DNA of 64,000 bases, taken from Streptomyces sp. TLI_105. Its GTDB lineage: Bacteria; Actinomycetota; Actinomycetes; Streptomycetales; Streptomycetaceae. The position numbers were made by a program, and so were the translations under genes. The notes beneath the pieces are model-generated. The model did no database searches and was not told where the DNA came from. It was given only the letters and a program-made list of their open reading frames with translations. The stretch spans positions 372,001-436,000 of the forward strand of contig NZ_FNSM01000001.1 in NCBI RefSeq assembly GCF_900105415.1, given 5' to 3'. Positions 33,751 through 41,416 of this stretch are shown in pieces (within the stretch, counting starts at the first letter, position 1; the number at the start of each line of letters is the position of its first letter).

Positions 33751-34811
33751 GCGACGTCACGATCGCCACCCGTCTCACCGAGCTCGTCGGGGTGCGGCAC
33801 CCCGTCGTGCAGACCGGCATGGGGTGGGTGGCCGGTCCCCGCCTGGTCTCGGCCACCGCGAACGCCGGCGCGCTCGGGATCCTGGCCTCGGCGACGATGA
33901 GCGTCGACCGGCTCCGCTCCGCGGTGCGCGAGGTCAAGTCCCGCACGGACGCGCCCTTCGGCGTGAATCTGCGGGCGGACGCCGGGGACGCGGGCGAGCG
34001 CGTGCGGGTCATCATCGACGAGGGCGTGAAGGTCGCCTCGTTCGCGCTCGCCCCGTCCCGCGAGCTGATCGCACGGCTCAAGGACGCGGGCGTCGTCGTC
34101 ATCCCGTCCATCGGGGCCAGGCGGCACGCCGAGAAGGTCGCGGCCTGGGGCGCCGACGCGGTGATCGTGCAGGGCGGGGAGGGCGGCGGCCACACCGGCA
34201 GCGTCGCCACCACCGTCCTGCTCCCGCAGGTCGTGGACGCCGTGGACATCCCGGTCGTCGCGGCCGGCGGCTTCCACGACGGGCGCGGCCTGGTCGCCGC
34301 CCTGGCGTACGGCGCGGCCGGGATCGCCATGGGCACGCGCTTCCTGCTCACCTCCGACAGCACGGTCCCCGACGCGGTGAAGGCCCGCTACCTCGCCGCG
34401 GCGGTCACGGACGTCACGGTCACCACGAAGGTGGACGGGCTGCCGCACCGGATGCTGCGCACGGAGCTGGTCGACGCGCTCGAACGCTCGGGCCGGGCCG
34501 CCTCGCTGCTGCGGGCGGTCCGGCACGCCGCGGCCTTCCGGCGCGATTCCGGCATGAGCTGGGCGCAGATGGTCCGGGACGGCCTGGCGATGAAGCACGG
34601 CAAGGACCTGACGTGGAGCCAGATCCTGCTGGCCGCCAACACCCCGATGCTGCTCAAGGCGTCCATGGTCGAGGGCCGTACCGATCTGGGCGTGATGGCC
34701 TCCGGTCAGGTCGCGGGGCTGATCGACGATCTGCCGTCCTGCGCCGAACTCGTCGACCGGCTCATGGCGGAGGCGCGGGCCGCGCTCCGCGCCCTGCCCG
34801 CCACGGACTGA
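33747..34811 (+). CDS. ipdC: IpdC, NMO-like flavin-dependent HIP-CoA reductase
   Basis: A 354-aa TIM-barrel flavoprotein of the 2-nitropropane dioxygenase/NMO family. PVVQTGMGWVAGPRLVSATA is the N-terminal FMN region, QGGEGGGHTGSVATTVLLPQ the phosphate loop, and VVAAGGFHDGRGLVAALAYG followed by AAGIAMGTRFL the second phosphate-binding part. IpdC acts in saturation/desaturation of the 5-hydroxy-HIP-CoA ring, not in nitroalkane oxidation. The gene ends before a strong hairpin. Confidence 0.92.
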   Translation: MSDVTIATRLTELVGVRHPVVQTGMGWVAGPRLVSATANAGALGILASATMSVDRLRSAVREVKSRTDAPFGVNLRADAGDAGERVRVIIDEGVKVASFALAPSRELIARLKDAGVVVIPSIGARRHAEKVAAWGADAVIVQGGEGGGHTGSVATTVLLPQVVDAVDIPVVAAGGFHDGRGLVAALAYGAAGIAMGTRFLLTSDSTVPDAVKARYLAAAVTDVTVTTKVDGLPHRMLRTELVDALERSGRAASLLRAVRHAAAFRRDSGMSWAQMVRDGLAMKHGKDLTWSQILLAANTPMLLKASMVEGRTDLGVMASGQVAGLIDDLPSCAELVDRLMAEARAALRALPATD

Positions 34812-34824
34812 GCGAACCCGAACG

Positions 34825-34864
34825 CGCGTGTCCGCCGGGGTACCTTCACCCCGGCGGACACGCG
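34825..34864 (+). terminator. Strong terminator after ipdC
   Basis: A perfect 17-bp stem (CGCGTGTCCGCCGGGGT, 34825-34841, with 34848-34864) and a 6-nt loop lie 14 bp past the ipdC stop. It separates the downstream VOC gene from the echA20-ipdABC unit. Confidence 0.9.
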
Positions 34865-34907
34865 TCTCCACCCGATCTCTTCCGCACCTATCCCGAACGG
34901 AACCGCC

Positions 34908-35453
34908 ATGCCGATCCAGCGGCTGAACCACGCCGTCCTCTTCGTCTCCGACCTGGAGCGCAGCCTCGCCTTCTACCGTGACGTCCTCGGGTTCCGGCCA
35001 CTGCCGCAGGCGTTCCCGGGGGCGGCCTTCCTCCAGGCGGCGGGCTCCGCCAACGACCACGACCTCGGCCTGTTCCAGTCCCCCGAGCCGGGCTCCGGGC
35101 CGCGCACCGGGCGGGTCGGCCTGTACCACCTGGCCTGGGAGGTGGACACCCTGGCCGAGCTGCGGCGCATGCGGACGAGGCTGGCGGAGGCGGGTGCCCT
35201 GACGGGGGCGAGCAACCACGCCTCCACCAAGGCCCTCTACGCCCGGGACCCGGACGGCATCGAGTTCGAGGTCTGCTGGCTGGTCCCGGACGCGGCCGTC
35301 GCCGGAGAGCTCTCCGCGATGACCTCGCCCACCCGCCCGCTCGACATCGACGCCGAGATCGCCGTGTACGGTGCGGAGACCCCCGGCGGTCCCCGCACCG
35401 ATCACGCCGTGTGGCGTGAGGTCTTCGCCGGTGGCGTCACAGACGCCCGATGA
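34908..35453 (+). CDS. VOC-family protein (extradiol-dioxygenase-like half module)
   Basis: A 181-aa vicinal-oxygen-chelate protein. One VOC unit is visible: NHAVLFVSDLERSLAFYRDV with a likely metal His near residue 8, VGLYHLAWEVDTL with a His near 71, and ARDPDGIEFEVCWL with the Glu near 123, the usual ligand set. Family members include single-domain ring-cleavage dioxygenases, epimerases and isomerases, and the exact reaction is unknown. It lies between ipdC and fadA6 but behind a strong terminator, so it may have its own promoter. Its last codons and stop lie inside a duplicated fragment of the fadA6 3' end. Confidence 0.75.
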   Translation: MPIQRLNHAVLFVSDLERSLAFYRDVLGFRPLPQAFPGAAFLQAAGSANDHDLGLFQSPEPGSGPRTGRVGLYHLAWEVDTLAELRRMRTRLAEAGALTGASNHASTKALYARDPDGIEFEVCWLVPDAAVAGELSAMTSPTRPLDIDAEIAVYGAETPGGPRTDHAVWREVFAGGVTDAR

Positions 35454-35489
35454 TCGTCACGTTCGCCTGGCCACCGCCCTCGCACATCG
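35437..35489 (-). pseudogene. Duplicated remnant of the fadA6 3' end
   Basis: Bases 35437-35489 match the end of fadA6 (35604-35656) with three mismatches in 53 and a run of 42 identical bases (35448-35489 and 35615-35656). On the minus strand it encodes MCEGGGQANVTIIGRL and a stop, the thiolase C terminus. Beyond 35489 the similarity stops. It is either a partial duplication of fadA6 or the last trace of a second thiolase gene. Confidence 0.85.
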
Positions 35490-35533
35490 CCCCCTCCCGA
35501 CCGGCCCCCTCGCACCGCTCGGCCCCAGGGGGC

Positions 35534-35571
35534 CTCCCGGGCTTCGGGAGCCTGCACCGGCCTCCGGCCGG
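35534..35571. terminator. Hairpins between the VOC gene and fadA6
   Basis: Two short dyads, CTCCCG-N5-CGGGAG (35534-35550) and CCGGCC-TCC-GGCCGG (35557-35571), lie between the two convergent genes. Stems are only 6 bp, so this is tentative. Confidence 0.4.
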
Positions 35572-35603
35572 ACGGTCCGGGGCCGGCGCCGGGGCCTCCT
35601 TCG

Positions 35604-36761
35604 TCAGAGGCGCTCGATGATCGTCACGTTCGCCTGGCCACCGCCCTCGCACATCGTCTGCAGGCCGTAGCGGCCGCCGGTGCGCTCCAGTTCGTGCAGC
35701 AGGGTGGTGGCCAGCTTCGTGCCGGTCGCGCCGAGCGGGTGGCCGAGGGCGATGGCGCCGCCGTTGACGTTGACCTTCTCCGGGTCGGCGCCGGTCTCCT
35801 TCAGCCAGGCCAGGACGACCGGGGCGAAGGCCTCGTTGATCTCCACCAGGTCGATGGCGTCGAGCGTCATCCCGGCCTTCTTCAGGGCGTACGCCGTCGC
35901 CGGGATCGGGGCCGACAGCATGCGGATCGGGTCCTCGCCCCGGACGGAGAGGTGGTGGACGCGGGCGCGCGGCGTCAGTCCGTGTTCCCGTACGGCGCGC
36001 TCCGAGGCGATCAGCATCGCCGAGGCCCCGTCGGAGACCTGCGAGGAGACCGCGGCGGTCAGCCGGCCGCCGTCGACCAGTGGCTTCAGTCCGGCCATCT
36101 TCTCCAGGGTGGTGTCGCGGCGCGGGCCCTCGTCGGTGGTGACGTCCCCGTAGGGGACGATCTCGCGGTCGAAGCGGCCCTCGTCGATGGCGCGGGCGGC
36201 CCGCTGGTGCGAGCGGAGGGCGAACTCCTCCATGTCCCGGCGGGAGATGTCCCACTTGGCGGCGATGAGCTCGGCGCCGTGGAACTGGTTGACGGGCTGG
36301 TCGCCGTAGCGGGCGCGCCAGCCCTCGGAGCCGGCGTACGGGCCCTCGGTGAGCCCGAGCGGGTCGGCGGCCTGACGGCTGGCGAAGGCGATGGGGATCT
36401 GCGACATGTTCTGCACGCCGCCCGCGACCACCAGGTCCTGGGTGCCGGACAGGACGCCCTGGGCGGCGAAGTGCAGGGCCTGCTGGGAGGAGCCGCACTG
36501 GCGGTCCACGGTCGTGCCGGGCACCTCCTCGGGCAGTCCGGCGGCCAGCCAGCAGGTGCGGGCTATGTCGCCGGCCTGCGGGCCGACGGTGTCCAGGCAG
36601 CCGAAGACGACGTCCTCGACGGCGGCCGGGTCGGCGCCCGAACGCTCCATCAGCGCCTTGAGCACGTGGGCTCCGAGGTCGGCCGGGTGGACGGCGGACA
36701 GTCCGCCGCCCCGTCGGCCGACCGGGGTGCGTACCGCTTCGACGATGTAGGCCTCGGCCAT
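35604..36761 (-). CDS. fadA6: Acetyl-CoA acyltransferase (thiolase) FadA6
   Basis: A 385-aa thiolase. The nucleophilic Cys is in VDRQCGSSQQALHFAAQG near residue 90, the His in NGGAIALGHPLGATG, and the second Cys in MCEGGGQANVTI at the C terminus, all intact. FadA6 releases acetyl-CoA in HIP catabolism. ATG 36761 has AAGGAG 6 bp upstream. It is the last gene of the fadE30-ipdF-kstR2-fadA6 operon (20 bp after kstR2), matching the Rv3556c-Rv3560c order. Confidence 0.93.
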   Translation of the reverse strand: MAEAYIVEAVRTPVGRRGGGLSAVHPADLGAHVLKALMERSGADPAAVEDVVFGCLDTVGPQAGDIARTCWLAAGLPEEVPGTTVDRQCGSSQQALHFAAQGVLSGTQDLVVAGGVQNMSQIPIAFASRQAADPLGLTEGPYAGSEGWRARYGDQPVNQFHGAELIAAKWDISRRDMEEFALRSHQRAARAIDEGRFDREIVPYGDVTTDEGPRRDTTLEKMAGLKPLVDGGRLTAAVSSQVSDGASAMLIASERAVREHGLTPRARVHHLSVRGEDPIRMLSAPIPATAYALKKAGMTLDAIDLVEINEAFAPVVLAWLKETGADPEKVNVNGGAIALGHPLGATGTKLATTLLHELERTGGRYGLQTMCEGGGQANVTIIERL

Positions 36762-36781
36762 GGTCACTCCTTGTGCGTGCG

Positions 36782-37387
36782 TCATTCGTGTGTCCGGTGT
36801 CCGTCACGGAGGGCGACGCCCTCCAGCACCATGGACAGGTACTGGCGGGCGATCTCCTCCGGGCTGTGCTGTCCGCCCGGCCGGTACCAGGACGCGGCGA
36901 CCCAGACGGTGTCGCGCACGAAGCGGTAGGTGAGCCGGACGTCGAGGTCGGTGCGGAAGACCCCGGCGGCCACGCCGCGCTCCAGGGTCCTGAGCCAGGC
37001 CTCCTCGAACCTCCGCTGGGAGCCGGCGAGATAGCCGAAGCGCGGCTGCTCCCGCAGGTGCCTGGACTCCTTCTGGTAGATGGCGACGGCGGCGCGGTGC
37101 CGGTCGATCTCCCGGAACGACTCGGTGACGAGGGCCTCCAGGGTCTCGCGGGGGCCGAGCACCGCGGCGAGCACGGCGTCGTACCGGGCCCACAGCTCGT
37201 CCAGGAAGGCGCGGAGGATCTCGTCGAGCATCGACTCCTTGGAGTCGAAGTGGTAGTAGAGGCTGCCCGCGAGCAGGCCGGCCGCGTCGGCGATGCGGCG
37301 GACGGTGGTGGCGTCGTACCCCTGGGCGGCGAACACCTCGGCCGCCGTGTCCAGGATCTCGCGGCGCCGTTCCGGCGCCGGTCTCAC
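36782..37387 (-). CDS. kstR2: TetR-family repressor KstR2
   Basis: A 201-aa TetR repressor; mycobacterial KstR2 is about 200 aa. The HTH reads REILDTAAEVFAAQGYDATT then VRRIADAAGLLAGSLYYHF. The ligand domain has SKESMLDEILRAFLDELWAR, IYQKESRHLREQPRFGY and YRFVRDTVWVAASWYRPGG, all close to my memory of Rv3557c. KstR2 is released from DNA by HIP-CoA. GTG start overlapping the ipdF stop by 4 bp. Because it is in the operon controlled by the 39349-39368 site, it is probably autoregulated. Confidence 0.92.
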   Translation of the reverse strand: MRPAPERRREILDTAAEVFAAQGYDATTVRRIADAAGLLAGSLYYHFDSKESMLDEILRAFLDELWARYDAVLAAVLGPRETLEALVTESFREIDRHRAAVAIYQKESRHLREQPRFGYLAGSQRRFEEAWLRTLERGVAAGVFRTDLDVRLTYRFVRDTVWVAASWYRPGGQHSPEEIARQYLSMVLEGVALRDGHRTHE

Positions 37388-38172
37388 GGGTGCTGGCTGC
37401 TGACGGAGAGGACCTCCCCCGTCAGGTACGAGGAGTAGCCGCTGGCCAGGAAGACGATCACGTTGGCCACCTCCCACGGTTCGGCGTAGCGCCCGAAGGC
37501 CTCGCGGGAGGTCAGTTCCTCCAGGAGTTCGGGGGTGGTGACCTTCACGAGGTGCGGGTGCATGGCCAGGCTCGGGGAGACGGCGTTGACGCGCACGCCG
37601 TACTCGGCGGCCTCCAGGGCGGCGCAGCGGGTGAGCGCCATCACTCCGGCCTTGGCGGCGGCGTAGTGGGCCTGTCCCTTCTGGGCCCGCCAGCCGATCA
37701 CCGAGGCGTTGTTGACGACGACGCCTCCGGCGCCTTCGGCCTTCATCCGGCGCAGCGCGGCGCGGGTGCAGCGGAAGGTGCCGTTGAGGGTGACGTCGAG
37801 GACCTTGTCCCACTGCTCGTCGGTCATGTCGACCAGGTCGGCGGTGCCGCCGAGGCCGGCGTTGTTGACGACGACGTCGAGGCGTCCGTGGCGCTCGACG
37901 GCGAGGTCGAACAGGGCGGCGACCTGGGTCTCGTCGGTGACGTCGCAGGGCAGGGCGGCGACGCGGTCGGCGCCGAACTCCGCGGCCAGTTCGGCCTCTG
38001 TCTCCTTCAGCCGGCGGGCGTGGGCGTCCGAGACGACGACCCGCGCGCCCTCTTCCAGGAGCCGTCTGGCGGTCGCGCCGCCGATGCCGGCGCCGGCCGC
38101 GGCGGTGACGACGGCGCCGCGGCCGGTCAGCAGGCCGTGGCCCGGCACGTAGGGGGGTGGCGTGCCGGTCAT
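37384..38172 (-). CDS. ipdF: SDR IpdF-like
   Basis: A 262-aa SDR, the same length as Rv3559c. The cofactor loop is AVVTAAAGAGIGGATARRL, longer than TGxxxGxG, as in this subgroup. CDVTDETQV, NNAGLGGT, NNASVIGWRA and YAAAKAG complete the SDR set. It acts in HIP-CoA breakdown, probably reducing or oxidising the former C17 or C9 oxygen. ATGA overlap with fadE30 upstream and GTGA overlap with kstR2 downstream. Confidence 0.87.
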   Translation of the reverse strand: MTGTPPPYVPGHGLLTGRGAVVTAAAGAGIGGATARRLLEEGARVVVSDAHARRLKETEAELAAEFGADRVAALPCDVTDETQVAALFDLAVERHGRLDVVVNNAGLGGTADLVDMTDEQWDKVLDVTLNGTFRCTRAALRRMKAEGAGGVVVNNASVIGWRAQKGQAHYAAAKAGVMALTRCAALEAAEYGVRVNAVSPSLAMHPHLVKVTTPELLEELTSREAFGRYAEPWEVANVIVFLASGYSSYLTGEVLSVSSQHP

Positions 38173-39335
38173 GGGCGGGCCTCCTTGGGCAGGCCGAGGA
38201 CGCGCTCGGCGATGATGTTCCGCTGGATCTCGTTGGAGCCGGCGTAGATGGTGTCGGAGCGGGAGAAGAGGTAGAGCCGCTGCCAGTCGGTGAGGTCGTA
38301 CGGCTCGCCGTCGGCCAGCATCCCCGCGGCTCCGCAGACGTCCATGGCGAGCTCTCCGAGCTCCCGGTGCCAGGTGGCCCAGAAGATCTTCCCGATGGAG
38401 GCCTCGGGGCCGGGGGCTCCGGCGGCGGCCCCGTCGAGCATGCGCAGGGCGTTGAACCGTATGGTCTCCAGGCCGATCCAGGCGCGGGCGATGCGGTCGC
38501 GGATCAGCGGGTCGGCCGCGGCGCCGTTGCGCTTGGCCAGTTCGACGAGGGCCTCCAGCTCGCGTCGGAAGCCGACCTGCTGACCGAGGGTGGACACGCC
38601 CCGCTCGAAGCCGAGGGTGGCCATGGCCACCCGCCAGCCGTCGCCGGGGGCGCCGACGACGTGGGAGGCGTGGGTGCGGGCCCCGTCGAAGAAGACCTCG
38701 TTGAACTCCGAGGTGCCGGTCAGCTGGACGATCGGTCTGATCTCGACTCCGGGCTGGTCCAGGGGGACGAGCAGGTAGGACAGGCCGTGGTGGCGGGTGG
38801 AGCCGGGTTCGGTGCGGGCGAGGACGAAGCACCAGTCGGCCTCGTGCGCGAGTGAGGTCCAGACCTTCTGTCCGGTGACCACCCAGTCCTCGCCGTCGAG
38901 TTCGGCGCGGGTGCGCACGTTGGCCAGGTCCGAACCGGCGTCCGGCTCGGAGTAGCCCTGGCACCACTGCTCCGTGACGGCGACGATCGGCGGGAGGAAC
39001 CTCTCGCGCTGTTCGGGGGTGCCGAAGGCGATGAGGGTGGGTCCCAGGAGCTGCTCGCCGATGTGGCTGACGCGGGCGGGGGCGTCGGCGAGGGCGTACT
39101 CCTCGTGGAAGACGACCTGTTGTTCCAGGGTCGCGCCCCGTCCGCCGTATTCCTTGGGCCAGCCGACGCAGGTCCATCCCGCCGCGGCCATGTGCCGTTC
39201 CCAGGCGAGGCGTTCGGCGTGCGCCTCGTGTTCCCGTCCGGGGCCGCCGCGCCCGCGCAGGGCGGCGAACTCGCCCGTGAGGTTGGCGCTCAGCCAGCCG
39301 CGGACCTCTCTGCGGAACTCCTCGACGTTGCTCAT
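38169..39335 (-). CDS. fadE30: Acyl-CoA dehydrogenase FadE30
   Basis: A 388-aa acyl-CoA dehydrogenase. N-terminal helical domain (VEEFRREVRGWLSANL), WCQGYSEPDAGSDLANVRT and VTGQKVWTSLAHEADW in the middle domain, and the C-terminal DTIYAGSNEIQRNIIAERVL end are classical. FadE30 removes hydrogens from 5-OH-HIP-CoA. First gene of its operon, with the KstR2 operator beginning 13 bp upstream of its start and divergent from the echA gene. Confidence 0.9.
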   Translation of the reverse strand: MSNVEEFRREVRGWLSANLTGEFAALRGRGGPGREHEAHAERLAWERHMAAAGWTCVGWPKEYGGRGATLEQQVVFHEEYALADAPARVSHIGEQLLGPTLIAFGTPEQRERFLPPIVAVTEQWCQGYSEPDAGSDLANVRTRAELDGEDWVVTGQKVWTSLAHEADWCFVLARTEPGSTRHHGLSYLLVPLDQPGVEIRPIVQLTGTSEFNEVFFDGARTHASHVVGAPGDGWRVAMATLGFERGVSTLGQQVGFRRELEALVELAKRNGAAADPLIRDRIARAWIGLETIRFNALRMLDGAAAGAPGPEASIGKIFWATWHRELGELAMDVCGAAGMLADGEPYDLTDWQRLYLFSRSDTIYAGSNEIQRNIIAERVLGLPKEARP

Positions 39336-39348
39336 GGCCGTACGTTAA

Positions 39349-39368
39349 CCTACCAAACACTTGTTAGG
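39349..39368. promoter_or_regulatory. KstR2 operator, site 2
   Basis: CCTACCAAACACTTGTTAGG matches AnCAAGnnCTTGnT with one change and aligns gap-free to the inverted site at 31273-31292. It fills most of the 45-bp gap between the fadE30 and echA start codons, so one bound repressor would block both directions. Confidence 0.8.
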
Positions 39369-39380
39369 GAAGGAGGGCGG

Positions 39381-40238
39381 ATGTCCGCTGCCCGCACCGC
39401 ATCCACGGACCCGGTCCGCTACGAACGCCTCGGCCCGGTGGCCGTGGTCACGATGGACCGGCCCGATTACCGCAACGCCCAGAACTCCGCGATGACGTAC
39501 GCCCTCGACCGCGCCTTCTACCGCGCGGCCGACGACGACGAGGTCAAGGTCGTCGTGCTCGCCGGAGCGGGGAGGCACTTCTCCGCCGGCCACGACATCG
39601 GCACCCCCGAGCGGGACGCCCACCTGCCGTTCGACCGGCGCGCCGGACTCTGGTGGGACCACTCGGACAAGCAGGGGGCGGAGAGCCGCTTCGCCCGCGA
39701 GTCCGAGGTCTACCTCGGCATGTGCCGCCGCTGGCGCGAACTGCCCAAGCCCATGATCGCCTCGGTGCAGGGCGCCTGCGTCGCGGGCGGCCTGATGCTC
39801 GCCTGGGTGTGCGACCTCATCGTCGCCGCCGAGGACGCGTTCTTCGCCGACCCCGTGGTCCGCATGGGCATCCCCGGCGTCGAGTACTTCGCCCACCCCT
39901 GGGTGATGCCACCGCGCATCGCCAAGGAGTTCCTCTACACCGGGGACCGGATGGACGCCCGGCGCGCCTACGAGGTCGGCATGGTCAACCGGGTCGTCCC
40001 GCCCGGGGAGTTGACGGAGCGGACCATGGAACTGGCCTCCCGGATCGCCGAGATGCCCCGCATGGGCCTGGCGCTGACCAAGCGTGCCGTCAACCAGGCC
40101 GAGGACCTCCAGGGCCTGCACACCGGCATGGACTCGGTCTTCGGACTGCACCACCTCGCGCACGCGCACAACGCCGAGACCGCCCCCGACGCGCTGGGCG
40201 GCATGGACATACGCGCCATGAAGGAGGCGGGAGCCTGA
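39381..40238 (+). CDS. Enoyl-CoA hydratase (crotonase family)
   Basis: A 285-aa crotonase. RHFSAGHDIGTPERDAHLPF is the first oxyanion loop, VQGACVAGGLMLAWVCDLI the second, and GIPGVEYFAHPWVMPP the catalytic-loop region. The insert RRAGLWWDHSDKQGAESRFA is a subgroup feature. ATG 39381 has AAGGAGG 3-10 bp upstream. It leads the echA-fadE31-fadE32-MFS-fadE33 group and starts 12 bp from the KstR2 site. Probable role: hydration of a ring-opened HIP intermediate. No direct counterpart sits at this place in Mycobacterium. Confidence 0.85.
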   Translation: MSAARTASTDPVRYERLGPVAVVTMDRPDYRNAQNSAMTYALDRAFYRAADDDEVKVVVLAGAGRHFSAGHDIGTPERDAHLPFDRRAGLWWDHSDKQGAESRFARESEVYLGMCRRWRELPKPMIASVQGACVAGGLMLAWVCDLIVAAEDAFFADPVVRMGIPGVEYFAHPWVMPPRIAKEFLYTGDRMDARRAYEVGMVNRVVPPGELTERTMELASRIAEMPRMGLALTKRAVNQAEDLQGLHTGMDSVFGLHHLAHAHNAETAPDALGGMDIRAMKEAGA

Positions 40239-41416
40239 TGGACCTCGACTTCTCCCGGGCGGAGGAAGCCTTCCGGGCCGAGGCCCGCGCCTGGCTCACC
40301 GCCCACGTGCCCGACGTCCCGCTGCCCTCCCTGGAGACGGCGGAGGGTTTCGCCGCCCACCGGGAGTGGGAGCGGACCCTCTTCGCCGACCGCTGGTCGG
40401 TGGTCTCCTGGCCCGAGGAGTACGGCGGCCGGGGCGCCTCGCTCCTCCGGTGGCTGATCTTCGAGGAGGAGTACTACGCGGCCGGCGCCCCCGGCCGGGT
40501 CAGCCAGAACGGCATCAACCTCCTCGCCCCCACCCTCTTCGAGCACGGCACCGACGAGCAGCGCGCCCGCGTCCTGCCCTCCATGGCGAGCGGCGAGGTC
40601 ATCTGGGCCCAGGCCTGGTCCGAGCCGGAGTCCGGCTCCGACCTCGCCTCGCTGCGCTCCACGGCCCAACGGACCGACGGCGGCTGGCTCCTGCGCGGCC
40701 AGAAGACCTGGTCGTCCCGGGCGGCCTTCGCCGACCGCGCCTTCGGCCTCTTCCGCAGCGGCCTGGACGGTACAAACGCAGCGAAGCCGCACCAGGGCCT
40801 GACGTACCTGATGTTCCCGCTGGACGCCGACGGGGTGACCGTACGGCCCATCGGGCGTCTCGACGGCAAGCCCGCCTTCGCCGAGCTCTTCCTCGACGAC
40901 GTGTTCGTGTCCGACGAGGACGTCATCGGCGCGCCGGGACAGGGCTGGCGGGTCGCGATGAGCACGGCGGGCAACGAGCGGGGGCTGACCCTGCGCAGCC
41001 CCGGCCGGTTCACGGCCGCCGCCGAACGGCTCACGGCACTGTGGCGGGAGACCGCCGACCCCTCCGACACCGCGCTGCGCGACCGGGTCGCCGACGCGGT
41101 CATCGGCGCCCGCGCCTACCGGCTGTCCGCCTACGCGGGCATCTCGCGGATCGCCGCCGGAGGCTCGATCGGCGCCGAGTCCAGTCTCAACAAGGTCTTC
41201 TGGTCCGAGCTCGACATCGCGCTCCACGAGACCGCGCTCGACCTGCTCGGCCCGTACGGCGAACTGGCCGACGCCGCCGACGACGCGCCCGTGCACGGCG
41301 GCTGGGCCGAGGGCCACACCTTCTCCCTCGCCGGCCCCATCTACGCCGGCACCAACGAGATCCAGCGCGACATCATCGCCGAGCGGCTGCTCGGCCTCCC
41401 GAAGGGACGCCGGTGA
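40238..41416 (+). CDS. fadE31: Acyl-CoA dehydrogenase, FadE31-like
   Basis: A 392-aa acyl-CoA dehydrogenase. MDLDFSRAEEAFRAEARAWL, WAQAWSEPESGSDLASLRST, GQKTWSSRAAFADRAFGLF and C-terminal GPIYAGTNEIQRDIIAERLL are intact. Size and order (large, then two short paralogues) match FadE31-FadE32-FadE33, whose products form mixed tetramers in HIP catabolism. Start shares a base with the echA stop (TGATG); stop likewise overlaps the next start. Confidence 0.85.
   Translation: MDLDFSRAEEAFRAEARAWLTAHVPDVPLPSLETAEGFAAHREWERTLFADRWSVVSWPEEYGGRGASLLRWLIFEEEYYAAGAPGRVSQNGINLLAPTLFEHGTDEQRARVLPSMASGEVIWAQAWSEPESGSDLASLRSTAQRTDGGWLLRGQKTWSSRAAFADRAFGLFRSGLDGTNAAKPHQGLTYLMFPLDADGVTVRPIGRLDGKPAFAELFLDDVFVSDEDVIGAPGQGWRVAMSTAGNERGLTLRSPGRFTAAAERLTALWRETADPSDTALRDRVADAVIGARAYRLSAYAGISRIAAGGSIGAESSLNKVFWSELDIALHETALDLLGPYGELADAADDAPVHGGWAEGHTFSLAGPIYAGTNEIQRDIIAERLLGLPKGRR

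Noticed and set aside
33747..34811. Nitronate monooxygenase as the true function of ipdC
   Set aside because: The family name is generic; gene order echA20-ipdA-ipdB-ipdC and the KstR2 context favour the HIP-CoA enzyme.
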